Assembly: GCF_901933205.1 (NCBI RefSeq)
Contig: NC_044572.1
Coordinates: 91,106,965 to 91,170,964, forward strand
Source of the DNA: Camarhynchus parvulus
Lineage: Eukaryota > Chordata > Aves > Passeriformes > Thraupidae
Direction: 5' to 3'
Length of the DNA stretch: 64,000 nucleotides
Below, in pieces: positions 14,101 through 25,929 of this stretch. A program made the position numbers and the translations under genes. Numbering within the stretch: position 1 is the stretch's first letter; every line of letters begins with the position of its first letter. The notes below the pieces were generated by a model. That model did no database searches. It worked only from the letters and a program-made list of their open reading frames with translations, and had not been told where the DNA came from.

Positions 14101-14920
14101 CTAAGAACCATAACTTTTGGTCTCAGAATAGGAAAATATACCAAGAAGCAAGGCATTATCCACTTTGCACAGTTTGAAAACATGCTTATTTTAAAGGATT
14201 TTTAAATATAAAAATAAAACAATCTTTCATGAGCAATCATATAACTTCCAGGAGTTCATGCTACCCTTATCTCACGTTGTGAGATCCTCTCTAACTATTT
14301 CACCATTTTCACAGGGCTATCTAGACCTGGACTGTCTCTCTATTCTTGCCATCTTCACAGCGCTGAAATTGTCTCTATTCATTACCTTCTAACACCTGGT
14401 TTTCCTCTACTTTCACTTAGAATGAGTGCAGAAGGGTAAGACAAATGTCTTCCCTATCCTTTTTTTCCTGGATGGTGCCTGAACAATTGTCACAACCAGT
14501 CAAATAACTGACTCATCTTCTAGACCATAGAATGCAATCTCAGAACAAGGTCCTTCCTTCTGGTTGCTTTTCTTTTGCCTCTACTGTTATTATACCTTCC
14601 AAAAGTGTTTTCATTCAGCAGAAAAATAGAAGTGCCCATAACAACATCCTTCTTTGGAATTCCTGCACTTTCTTCACACAGCAAATTTATAAGAATATTG
14701 AGTTTGTGGTCAAAAAGATCTGTCTTCAGATTTCACCCAGGCCCTATTTTTTTTATCTTGCAGCAGCCCAGCATGTTTTTTTTTTCTCTGTCATATAAAA
14801 TGAGTTGTAATAAACAGCTCCCATTGTGATTGCTGGTTTTAGCACATTTAAGGAAGTAGCAGAGGTACCACACTGATAACAACAGAGAGTCCTGTGGTTG
14901 ATAATGGCAGTGCTAACAAA
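8181..14920. other. No gene seen; intergenic DNA 3' of MSANTD3
   Basis: No exon, RNA gene or bounded mobile element was recognised. Several open frames of 60-110 codons occur on both strands without splice or family support. Confidence 0.45.
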
Positions 14921-14921
14921 G

Positions 14922-14944
14922 ACACACACACACACACACACACA
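14922..14944. repeat. (CA)n microsatellite
   Basis: About eleven uninterrupted CA units, ending in CATACAG. Confidence 0.95.
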
Positions 14945-15119
14945 TACAGAGAACCCTACTCAATCCAAAACAAAACCAAAAAGAACTTACTCCACCAGAA
15001 AGGATATCCAGGGAAAGAGATAGGAGTGTAGCTGGGAATGTATGCCTTGTAACATACTTTGCTTTGAACACATTGCTCACAGTACGGACTCGCCCTCAGG
15101 AGTCATGATCTGAAAATAC

Positions 15120-15125
15120 TTTATT
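15120..15125 (-). terminator. MSANTD3: Candidate MSANTD3 polyadenylation signal
   Basis: The minus strand carries AATAAA here, about 1.4 kb past the MSANTD3 stop codon. I saw no other AATAAA on the minus strand between this point and the stop, but variant hexamers were not scanned exhaustively. If it is used, 15.1-16.52 kb is 3' UTR. Confidence 0.35.
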
Positions 15126-16523
15126 GAATAATGTGATACTCAGATTTTTCAATGAAAATTTATGGTTTTGTTCATTTTTCTCACTGCTTCAAATGATGGT
15201 TGTACACCTTCCTGTAAAACAGGTTTTCAAACACCAAAAGTTCTTATGTATCCTTGCGGGGTTCTGCATTTCACATTTTCTTAACTCTTGCCCCACTAGA
15301 ATAAATGATTGCCAGGGTAAAGATTATTTTCATTTGTGCTTTCCTACTATCTACCATTCTGGACATCCAAAATCTGTGGGGACTTTCATGTGAATGCCTT
15401 CATACAAATCATGTCCATCACCCCTCACTGACAGCAAAGGCAAGAAACACACCACCATAACACACAGGACAGAACGAATCAAAACAGAACAGTGCTTCAA
15501 GACAGGAATGATTCCCTTGAACTGCTTTCCACCCTATGAGAAGGAAAAGAGGGTGAATCTTAGTCTTTTCTTCTAGCTAAGGAGAAATAATCAAGGTAGC
15601 TGCTACACCATCAAGCATTGCATAGGAAAATAGAGGGAGACTTTGCCAATGGACTGGCTGGCTCACTGCATTTTGAGAGCTTTGTGAATTCTTAAAAAGC
15701 TCTTCCCCTCAGAATGACTTTAGGAGAACAGCACATAGTGCTGGCAGCAGCATCTGAGCCTCCTGTTTGGGTATTCTACTTCAATACAAGATGGAAATGA
15801 AAGAAAAAGCACAGTGGCCTTTGAGGAAAAAGTCACCTTCTTTTTAACTTCTCAAGTGTCAAGGCTCATACAACTGGAGGGCCATTCCACAACCATCCTC
15901 TCAGTCAGCCAAACAGCTGGGAAATATTACTGTTCTTCAGGAGAGGGCTGTTACTACAGTGGCCCTCTTGCTACATCCTTCATTTTCACATCTTCTATGA
16001 AAAATAAGTTATGGACTGTATTAACCACCTTATTTTCCCTAATATTCAGCATAATGATCCAACTAATACCTGTCCATCACCTTTTGTCTCAACAGCAGAG
16101 AGCAACTCCAACCCTTGCCTTCATGTGGGAAATGGCAGATAGGAAGAGATAGAAATCAAACAAACACTACAGCCTGCTGTTTAAAGCTGTTAAGTTTTCT
16201 TAAGAATTCCCAATGTAAGAATACCCAGAGTACCTTAAACTTCACAAGGATCAAGGGTGTTCTGAGAGGAGAAAATACGTTCACATTTTAGAACACTGTG
16301 CATGTCTGTGAGTTAAACAAATCAGAACTACCTACAAATAAACAATAGAGTTTTCCTCTTGGTGAACTATACCACTGTTTCCCTAAACATTAAGAGTCAT
16401 AGTGTGTTCACTATCAGCCAGGCACCTATCCTGTCACTGTACATTCACAGTAGAAAACCCTCTTTCCAGTGTGTGTTACTCATAAATGTGCTAAATCAGA
16501 CTGACTCTCTGCTCTTCTATGTT

Positions 16524-18639
16524 CTAAGGTGAATTAGGAAAGGGTCTGTTATAGGATGATACAGGCCATTCCTTTGTAATGGTCTGCAGTTTTCTCTCCC
16601 AATACATTTTCTTTTTATTTAGCACTTCCATTTTTATCCTGTGTTCTTCTTCAGCCATCTCACACTCTCTTTCTATTTGCTGTATCTTTGCCACATGAAC
16701 TTCATTCATTTGGATTAGCTGGAGTTGCAAAATCGACATTTGCTGATGATGCTCTTCCTCATGCATCTTTTTCAGAGCACTTTCCTGAGATGCTTTACTT
16801 CTGTAGTTCTTATCTGCTGCTATTCTGACATCAGAACACGAAGGCTCAGGCTGGGAGGTGCCTTCACATACTGGAAAATGTACCAGCTCTTTGTCTTCAT
16901 CACAAAGTTCTCTGTTTGACACAACAAATGACTCTGCAAACAAAAAGAAGAAAAAGTGTTATAGTATTCTTCCCTTCCTTCAAGAAACAGAAATGTGATA
17001 AAATTTAAGTTACTGACATGTGCATATAAACCTTGTGCTCCAGTAGCCAAGCACAGGAGCCACTACATAAGGCAGTTCTGCTGCAGAATACTAAGGGCAT
17101 AATGGGCTGAACAGAGCCACTTGGGGCTCTGTTGAAAGACCTCCAAGGCTATAGTGGGAGTTCAGAAGACTAAAGTGAATGCAGGCATTTGTAAGTGGAC
17201 ACCTAAATTTAGGTGGCTGAGCCTGGAGCTAAACCTTAATGCAGCCATTTAAGCTAAATCCATACATGACTTGCAATATTTTCTGAAAGATCTGAGTGTC
17301 AGGTGAAGCTGCGTCAACATGAATATCAAAAGACTGAGGGAATAGTAGGAAGAGCACGTTTTATTCTTTCCTTATCTCTGCTGCAGATGTTGTAAATACA
17401 GTAGTGTATATTTTTAGGAAAAATATCACATTATTCTAACTTTGAGAAGGCTCTACCAATTCTTCCGAAATAAAAGGGACTACACAGGGGACAGAATAGT
17501 TACCACTGCAAATGAGGGTCTCAAAATACATTCCTATCCAAATCCAAATGACTAATTATGGTAAATACAATTATGAAAGAGGCATTCTAAGAATGTCATC
17601 TAACAATGTAGCTGCTGTTGTCTTTTGAGCAAGGACAGTCTTCTGTGTGAGATCCTGACATAAAATTTGCAAGAAACTGTTGCAGTCACCCTCCCTCCTG
17701 GTATTGAATTATTCCTTCTGGGTATGCTTGCCAAACAAAGAAGAATGTAGTGCTGAACTTTTTCAGAAAGGCCATTCTCCAGCATGAAATATGGCCCCAC
17801 ATACTCTTTTTAGTCCTTGAAAACAAAGGAGAAAAGACCACTGGGAACTCTTGCAGCAGGCAATTGTGTAGCAATTTGCTGCTGGTAGGTTTTTTTTTTT
17901 TTTTTAAAACCAGCAAAATGATACTTTAAAAATTATAACGATATCCTTGGGACTGTTCTCTGAAAAGCCAGCATGATAGCAACTGTGATGCTTGCCACAA
18001 AGCAGCAGATATGTCAAAAACAGATGAAAAAAATCTGTAAAAAACCTCTCACCCGTTTAACTCCTGTAGGCCTTGGGAAATACATGCAGCCTTGTAATAT
18101 CATAGCTCTGAAATTACTTTTCTATATCCAACAGTCTCAGCAAAGCGGAGAGATTTGAAAACGAATCACAGGCAAAATCAAATACAAAACAATACTACTT
18201 GCATCATTACAGCAACATTTATACCTTGACTAGAAGCATCAGGCTGATATTCAGAGTCTTCTTCTGGTGGGCTCTGCAAAAAGTACATTTGCTCAGGCAT
18301 TATACTTCCAATCTTCTCCTTCCCTACGATGTGAGTATTTATAAGTGGACTAATACTTCTTTTTACCTTCTCCCGCCTCTCATGTGCCATTATCTTTTTT
18401 GTCCGTGCCTTGATATTTTCCCAGCATTTCTTTAACTGTTTGAAGTCTCGCAGTGATACACTGGGCTGTGAGTTATATTCATGAGCCAGTGCTTGCCAGG
18501 TGCGTTGTTTCAGAGCAATAGTTCTTGCATCGCTTTTTTTACATTCAAGCACGTATTTGTATTTTTCAACTAATGCAAGCAGCACACTCTTCTCCACTTC
18601 TGAGAAGTATTTAGCAGGCTTTATTATTTCGTTTTGCAT
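16524..18639 (-). CDS. MSANTD3: MSANTD3, Myb/SANT-like DNA-binding domain protein 3
   Basis: Two coding exons on the minus strand, 18639-18225 and 16933-16524, join at phase 1 to give 274 residues; the human protein has about 275. The start is the ATG at 18639 ([12 protein letters not shown]...), with A at -3; the stop is TAG at 16524. The N-terminal half is a Myb/SANT-like trihelix domain (roughly residues 13-80) with its tryptophans in TWQALAHEY and KKCWENIK, then a basic stretch ([11 protein letters not shown]). The second exon encodes a charged coiled coil ([16 protein letters not shown] and on) and the conserved tail ending FPNSP. The donor CAAG|GTATAA and acceptor TTTGCAG|AG are clear. 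The family is thought to be nuclear and DNA-binding, with little known function. One N of the human MQNNE start is absent. Confidence 0.97.
17200..17215. repeat. Perfect 16-bp palindrome in the MSANTD3 intron
   Basis: CACCTAAATTTAGGTG equals its own reverse complement. The surrounding 17.1-17.3 kb may be an old repeat, but I could not name it. Confidence 0.8.
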
Positions 18640-18670
18640 TTTCTACTGTTTCTCCAAGAAGCCAAAATTC
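18225..18670 (-). other. MSANTD3: MSANTD3 first coding exon with 5' UTR splice acceptor
   Basis: On the minus strand a pyrimidine-rich tract ends in TTTTCTTAG at 18671, placing 31 bases of 5' UTR before the ATG at 18639. The true first exon must therefore lie further right, most likely in the CpG island near 24.9-25.2 kb. One good minus-strand donor there is CGGAG|GTAAAG, with the exon ending at 24920. The upstream exon is inferred, not proven. Confidence 0.7.
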
Positions 18671-20152
18671 CTAAGAAAACAACAATGAAAGAAAAAAAGA
18701 AAAAAAAAAGAAACACAAGTTAGAACTGGTTGCAGTATCAGGATTCTGATCAATTTTCTTTTCTAGAATAGCTTGTGAAGAGTTCTAGAGCACATAATGG
18801 AATGATCAGATAAGATAAAATACAATTACATGCTGGTTTATGTTGCCACTTTGGTGGATACACAGTGCCAGAAGTAGACTATAATGAATAGTTGTCTTTG
18901 TTACAATTTGTCTGGATACAAAATACTCAGTATTTACTTTTAACATCTTGTTTTCCTGTTCATTGCACTTTTTCACTCTCAGAAAGTTTTCCAAGCCCTC
19001 AAGTTAGGAACAAATTTCAAAACTGAGCCCTCGCTAGTTCAGGTTTATGTCTGAAGCCACCTTCAGCATATCTGGGTTTTTTATTTTTTTGGTATAAAAA
19101 ATACCCTCTTCTCTCCTTGCTGATTGTGTATAATTAATTTCTCCCATCTCTCTCCAATATATGAAAGCTGTATGAGCAATGACAGCAAGAAGTTGTCCTT
19201 TTAAACACCTGTCAGCCCTGTTCTCCCCCATGTTCCATCCCGTCCTGGCTGATACCCTATAGGCAGCAGGATCCTGACCTGTATTACAATACTGAGAAGC
19301 AGCAGGAGTTGCAAGGAGGCAAGAAGTAACAACAGAAACCAACCACATGGAAGGCACAGGTCCTTCAGCCTTGGCTGCTGGCCCTGCACGTGTGGCATTT
19401 CCTTGCACTTGTGCTGCTGGTCACTCAGGAGCCAACAAACAGGCTAAAAAGAGTTTTGGCCTTAACACAGCCACTGCTATACACTTACACCATGTCAGCA
19501 ACCACCTCTCTTCTCAAGCCCAGCACTTACGCAGTCAATAGGAAAAAGGTAGCTGGTAACAGGGAATTCATGGCCATTGGGAAAAAAAAAAAGCAGAGTA
19601 GCCTTGAGTTAACAACATATGACTGTGAAATAAAATATATTTTTGCTTCTTCTATCTTTTCACACGTTTCTCCCCCTTCCTTTCTGCCGTAACTGTGTAG
19701 CCCAAATTACTTATAGATTTTGGGCAGAAATGCTGCCTAGCTCTCATTTCTTTTGTTTTTAATCATTAAACCCAGTGATACATTTATAAGATTATTGGTT
19801 CATATTCCCAACAGTCTGGGACTCTCCCAAAATGAATTTTCTAGTCTTTTGCCTATTGTTTCTACTATTTCTTTCATATTATTCCTTGACAGTGCACTAG
19901 CTATCACCATCAGGTTTCCTCTTCTCAATATATTTTTCCTTAACTCCACTGCACTAGGACTTTCTTTGTACCATCCTTGTAGTTCCTTTCCTCCAAACAT
20001 CTTAGTACTTACAGATATTCTCACCTCTTTCGGTAAAGGTAACTACTCATATTTATAAAGAAAGCTAACAGACAAGATCATATCGAAATGAAAACCCAAG
20101 CCTGACATAAAAACAGTGGCTCTCTTGAGTAGTCCATAAAATATGACAAAGC
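18671..20152. other. MSANTD3 5' intron, no further feature seen
   Basis: A minus-strand open frame of 124 codons at 19034-19408 has no family resemblance and no clear splice context, so I treat this as intron. Confidence 0.45.
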
Positions 20153-20157
20153 CCAGC

Positions 20158-20712
20158 TGTCCTGGTTTCAGCAGGAACAGAGTTCATTTTCTTCCTGGAG
20201 GCTGGTACAGTGCTGTTTTGGATGTAGAGAGAATAATGCTGGTAACACATGGATGTTTTAGTTGATGCTCAGTGGTGCTTATTCCAAGTCAAGACTTTTC
20301 AGTTCCCCATGCTCTGCCAGAGAGCAGGTGCACAAGAAGCTATGAAAGAGGACAGCCAAGGCAGCTGATCCAAACTGGCTAAAGGGATATTCCATACCAT
20401 AAAATGTCACATTCAGTGTATAAATGAGGAGGGAGTTGGCCGAGACCTGCAGGTGGTGAGCAATTGTGTTGTGCATCATTTGTTTCTCTTGAGTTTTCTT
20501 CCCCCCTCTCTCTCTCTATCTCCCACTCTTCCTTTGCCACTACAAGTATTATTATTGTTACTATATTTTATGTTGTTTCAATTATTAAGCTGTTCTTATC
20601 TCAACCCACAAGTTTTACTTTTTTTTCTGGTTCTCCTCCCCACCCCACTGGGGTAAGGGGTGAGCAAGCAGCTGCACAGTACTTGGTTGCTGGCTGGGGT
20701 TAAACCATGATG
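20158..20712 (+). mobile_element. Solo LTR (ERVL-like) in the MSANTD3 intron
   Basis: It starts TGTCCTGGTTTCAG and ends AAACCATGATG, flanked by an exact 5-bp duplication CCAGC (20153-20157 and 20713-20717). Inside are a TATA-like GTATAAATG near 20418 and a T-rich, polyadenylation-like region near 20580, both fitting plus-strand orientation, antisense to MSANTD3. Known relatives end in CA; here the terminal bases are TG, so the 3' end has mutated. There is no internal retroviral sequence. Length is 555 bp. Confidence 0.85.
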
Positions 20713-20995
20713 CCAGCAAAACAAAGGAGTCAAAGAACAGTGAAAAAAAGCCTGGAATAGCAAAACTGAAGCAAAGTGAACAAAGCAAGTAATAGTCTAG
20801 GTCAAGTCAGCAGCTAAGTTGTAGCCCTACTGAAAAAGGAGCAAACACTTGGTTTGCACCTTCTGTCAGTGCTTGTCTGGGTTATTTCTGGGCACCTATG
20901 TGGGTCCTGCACAGTCACAGTTCTGCTCTCTCTTACCAAATCCTTGCGTCACAAGGACATGGGAGAGCTGAAGTTTTTGCAGCAGACAGGATCTA

Positions 20996-21094
20996 GGGGA
21001 CTTGGTGCCATGATCTAGTTGAGGTGTTGGAACATGGGTTGGACTCGATGATCTTGAAGGTCTCTTCCAACCTGGAAATTCTGTGATTCTGTGA
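20996..21094 (+). mobile_element. CR1 LINE 3' end fragment
   Basis: It contains the standard avian CR1 tail: GGACTCGATGATCTTGAAGG, TCTTCCAACCT, and the terminal octamer-like repeat ATTCTGTGATTCTGTGA. Only about 100 bp remain, as is usual for 5'-truncated CR1 copies. Confidence 0.85.
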
Positions 21095-21099
21095 CTAAG

Positions 21100-24000
21100 G
21101 GAAAGATCCACATGAAAACAAAATGCAATAATGCTACTGCTCATAGAAGAGCTAGTTTATTTTACATGAAAGCAAAAGGAGGAAGAGGGAAGAGAGTTGG
21201 GTGACTGAGTTTAAGGAAGAGAGTTTCTTGATCCAGTATTTTCTCTGTCACACTGTGTCAAGTTATTTTTTATGGCCTGTGAAAACTTAAGTCACTCCCC
21301 ATGTTGGTGACAGGAATTCTTAAAGAGCTATAAGCCCAAAGAACAAACTAGGTGTAAGTAAAGAAACTTCTTTCATTGCATACCAGTGTACAGCTGCTTC
21401 AGGAGTTCCTTAAATAAAACACAAATTAGGAAAAAAAAAAAGTAGTCAGGAAATTGACATCCTAGCAAAGATGTTGAAAACTGGCAAGTTTGCTCCATGA
21501 AACCACTTGGAAAACACGTAAAATAAAAGAGACTTAGAATGGAATAGAGTGTATCTACTAATCCATTTTACTTCCATACTTATTGCACCATTCCAAACCA
21601 TTCAGTTGCTTTGGACAGATGCTGAAATGAAATTCTTGGGACTAAATATTGGTTCTCTATCTTAACCTCAGTTCCACCAAGGAATGGGATGAAATGCAGT
21701 CCCACCAGTAAGTTGTGAGGCCCAACAGCTCATGACCCTGAAAAACCAGGATAACTCCATGTCATCAGAAAGGACTGATTTGACCTTCTACTTATGCATG
21801 TAAATCTTACTTCTAATTTTGAAAAGGTGAGAGAACCTCAGATGAAAAAAGCCATTATGTGTTTATGTTTAGAAAATCCCTTTATTTAGAAAAACAGGAT
21901 TTTCACAACTTTGGAGAGTACATTCAAAAAGTTAAACAACATTACTAGGATACCAGGAGCTAAATATCTAGCTCCACAGACTGGCCATCAAGTGGGTCAG
22001 TAAATCAGCAATCACCTGATGTCAGTAAATATCTAAAATATTTATAAATATGACTTCTGATATATTAACACATTATGTACTAGAATAAAAGCTCATCTTT
22101 CATGGATGGAGCAAATTTAAGTATCACTTTCATACCACACTATCATTTATTTACTTCTGTTATTTTTACTGTTGGAGCTTCTGAGATCCCCAGTCATAAG
22201 TTCAAATACTAAACATTAAAGAATTGAAAGATAAGTCCTAGTCTGAGAAGAATATATTGGTCTTTCCTTCCACTAATCACATTCCTAGTATTTGTTTCCT
22301 AAACATACACACTGCACTTGTGTCCTTTCTGTGAAGAAGCCAGGATTATGATCTAGGATGCATAAAGAAACTCAAGAACTGGTGTGGGCAGTTTAATACA
22401 CAGAAGAAAAGAGTTTTGGAAGACTTCTCAAGCTCTTACATGGTTAACCTACTTTCTTCAATGTATTAAAGCCCATTTGCAATGAGGTGAACAAGAAAGC
22501 TCTCTGAGATGTCAGGACAAGTTAGAATAGCAAGAAGTTGTGTCAGAACACCACCATGTATTTATATTCACCTCTTTTTTCTTTATGCATATTATTCACC
22601 TTCTTGCAGCCCACTGGCTCCTCGGCAGAATATGAGAAAGGACTCACAAGCCCACAGAATTTCCATTTTGAGGCTAAACAGTCCTTCCAGGACATATGCC
22701 TGGGATATATTTTAGCAGGAATCTGTGCTGAAATCAAAGTAGTTTTTTGTGCACAGCTCATCTTGTAAACTGGATTGATTTGTGTGGGCACATGAGGACA
22801 GCTGCAGCGTAAATTCTAAGAAACAAAGACTAGAAAGCTTCTCCCACTCTTACAGGTGCCTAGGCTCCAAGACACATGCAGCAAGAAAGCACTTTATCCT
22901 AAATATCTTCTCCTGGCATGACTCAATTCACAACTTGCCTTAAAGCAGTGTCCTAAGCATTTGTCCTCTCACACAAACCTCTATAGCTTTAAGATAACAG
23001 AAACATCTCTCAGCTCCTCATCTTTACTGTGAAATGTTGTGCAGCATTCTTCTTTTAAAGGCTATAAGACATGTGATGTGATCTGCTCGGAGAATAGCTT
23101 GAAAAAAAATTACAGAAGTTAGGAAAAGCACATCTGTTCATAAATATGTCACACACATGCATTATTTTGCTTGCACATCTAAACAGACACCCAAGCTCCA
23201 ATCAGTTGCAAAGAAGCACAGTAAAAGGAAGAAAAAAAAATCAGTTTAAGTTGGCATGTGTGAGCATTTTTAGTCCATGAAATGTTTTTTTAGGCACAAG
23301 AAAATGCAGAGAGAAAGTTATGGTGGAAGACTTATCACAAATGTTAAAAAGGTTACACTAACCAAACCCAAAGAAAAGAGTTTGTTAGCAAACCATGATC
23401 ACTTATGGGGTGAAAATAAAGTGCACTGACCAGTGCCAACAGAATTACTACCAGAAATATTTAAAGATTGAATAAAATTTATGGCTCTAACTTAGATTGC
23501 AGGTGAAGCTGTAAACATAGCCAGTAATTAACAACACTGGAAATCAAACATAATTCTGTCCTTTTCATCCAGTGCTTGAGGATGAAAGAAAGGCATGGAA
23601 ATGCAATGACCCAAACTGGTCACAACAGGTTTATATTTCGTTCGAATGACAGAAGCAGCAGTAAACAGTGTTCTTCTTCCTCAAATGTTTCCTTGGTTTT
23701 CCTCACCAAGCTTCCATCACTGTTCCAGGCCTGACCCTGCCTACCTTGAGACTTGAAATCAGTAGGTAATTAAGAACACATTGCAAATATGAATGAGATC
23801 TATAGAGAAAATGTGTTTTAATCAGATTTTTAAAAATCCCACCTCCTTGGGTGCTTGCCCCGTACGCTTTAATACAAATGAATAGTTATCACGGATCATC
23901 CAGCAAACAAACAAGATCATCTATTAGTAAAATTCACAGTACTTTACCCAAATTTTTTCTGACAGATTTTTTATAGTTATACACGGATATGTATTAAAAT

Positions 24001-24240
24001 ATATATGTACCTGTACCATATTACACTATAGATACACACAGATTTTAAGCGGATCATCCCGCTACCTATGGAGGACATCCAAAGCACTTCCCGCAAGCAA
24101 GGTAATGGACGCAGGTTGTTATTCCGAACGACTGCCTGAAATCCACCAAAAATAGGCATAATACAGGAATCCTACCAGACTCTCCCGCACCCGAACTTCT
24201 CAAACATTAACTCGAGCTTGGTGGGCTTTTTCTAATCTCC
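21100..24240. other. No gene seen; probable MSANTD3 5' intron
   Basis: AT-rich sequence with no recognised exon or bounded repeat. It lies between the MSANTD3 coding exons and the CpG island. Confidence 0.45.
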
Positions 24241-24249
24241 TCGCTAGCT

Positions 24250-25550
24250 CCTCTTCTGCTTGAAGGAGAACGGAGAGCAGGTCCCGGCTGCACAAAGGCG
24301 GCCGCTCCCCGCCGGGCGGGCGCGGAGGCTGCGGCGCGGTGCGGGCGCATCAGCCGCGGCGGCGCGGGGGCTCGGCCGCTGTCACCCAGCGCCCGGGGGG
24401 ACCAGCGCCGGCGGCGGGGACAACCCCACCCTGCGGCCCCGCCGGCTCCTCGTAACAAAGCGCCTCTCGCCTCCCTCCCTCCCTCCCTGCTTCCCCGCCT
24501 CCCTCAGCTCCCCGCCCGCAGGCCGCCGACACCGCTCCCTCCAGCTCCCCGCAAACCCCGCGCTGGATTCCCGCCCGCCGCGGCGCCGGCCTCTCCCGCG
24601 GGGACACCGCCGTGCTGCGGGAGAGGCCCGGCCCGGGCAATCCCGCGCCTGCGGGTGCGGCGGCGCTGCGGGAGGCGGCCGCGGGGAAATGCGGCTGTGT
24701 GCGCGTATGTGTGTTGTGGGGAGCGGCGTGCGAACACCCGGCGGCCGCCAGGAAAGGGGTGGGCAGCCCTTCCTGCACCGGGCACAGCCGGAGTTCCCGG
24801 GACACACGTCCCTAGCGCGGTGTGCCCATCCGCATCCCGATCCCGCGGCCCCGGAGCGGAGCGGGGATTCCCCAATCCCCGCCCCGGTGCGGCGGCCGCG
24901 GACCCAGCTCGGGCTTTACCTCCGACAGCGCCCGGCGGCCCCCGCGCCTGCGCGCCAGCGCCCCCAGCGGTGGCCGCGGGAAGGGCCGGGAGCTGCCGCG
25001 GCCGCCCCGCTCCTGTTCCCGATCCCGTTCCCGATCCCGTTCCCGTCCCCGCCCGCCGGCACCGCGCAGTGCCGTGCCCGGCCCGGCCGGGCTCCCGCCA
25101 CCCCTCCGTGCCTCATCGCGCTCGGTGTGGCGCAGTTCCCGCCCGCGAGCGGGTCGGTGGCAGGTGCCGTTGCGGCAGCGGGGAGCGCCCTCAGCTCCTC
25201 CGGGCTCCGGACGCTGCCCGGCCCGCCGGTGAGTTGTGGGCAGCGGCGGCCCGGCGGTCTGCCGGCTCCGGCGGGAGCAGTGCCTGTGTCCGCCCCGGCG
25301 GGGCTGGAAGTGCCGGGAAGGGCGCTCTGCTGCCTGCGTCGCTCTTGGCGTGGGGGTCGGAGCTTCGGGGCCTCCGTGCTTCCCTTCCTTCGCTCCATTC
25401 CCTCCCTCTCTTCTTTACTTCCTCCCCCTTCCTTGGCCGCCGCGGTCCGGGTGGGAGCGTGTCCTTCTTGCCGAGCCCCGCCTGTGCCTCCTGTTCCCTA
25501 GGCACACCCCCGGCACTGCGAGCCGGCAGTTCCCGCTGTGTGTGTGTGTG
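24250..25550. promoter_or_regulatory. CpG island, probable bidirectional promoter
   Basis: About 1.3 kb of dense CpG sequence separates MSANTD3 (leftward) from the zinc-finger gene (rightward). On the plus strand an exon ending at 25228 has a strong donor, CCGCCG|GTGAGT; on the minus strand a donor CGGAG|GTAAAG ends an exon at 24920. Head-to-head starts in one island are a common vertebrate layout. Open frames of several hundred codons crossing the island are a product of base composition. It also holds short tandem GATCCC/GTTCCC units near 25017-25050. Confidence 0.75.
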
Positions 25551-25553
25551 TGT
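25537..25553. repeat. (TG)n microsatellite
   Basis: About eight TG units just downstream of the CpG island's densest part, in the first intron of the zinc-finger gene. Confidence 0.9.
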
Positions 25554-25929
25554 CATCTGTCCCAGCCCATGCGCGCAGTCCTATCCCAGGAAAGAAGGGG
25601 GAAGCTTGAAATGGTCCGGGTTAGTTTTTGTTTCATTAGTTTTTGTTCTGCGTAATCTTTTGGTGACGTTAATGTTTCCCGAGGGAAGCTCGCGGAGAAC
25701 AATTGTTTCTTTCCATGCTGTAGTTTTGCTCTCGAGTTGAAAATAGGATCATTAGCCTGGGAATTTAAAGGTTGAATATAACTCAAGGCGAGACGCAAAA
25801 TAAAGCTGGAATGTGCCCAACCTTCATAATAGACGGATCAAAAATGTAAATAATTTTGTGAAGCTCAAACAACAGTTTGCAATCTTTGTGCAATTTTCCT
25901 AGAGTTTTTTTATCGTCTAAAGGCTGAAT

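Noticed and set aside
1..16000. Search for TMEFF1 exons on the minus strand
   Set aside because: No follistatin, EGF or transmembrane segment with the expected cysteine pattern was seen.
19034..19408. 124-codon minus-strand frame in the MSANTD3 intron
   Set aside because: No family resemblance or splice context; too short to support alone.
24260..25740. Plus-strand open frames of 413 and 361 codons, plus several minus-strand frames, in the CpG island
   Set aside because: GC-rich DNA has few stop codons; the products are Pro/Arg/Ala-rich with no family likeness, and strong splice donors interrupt them.
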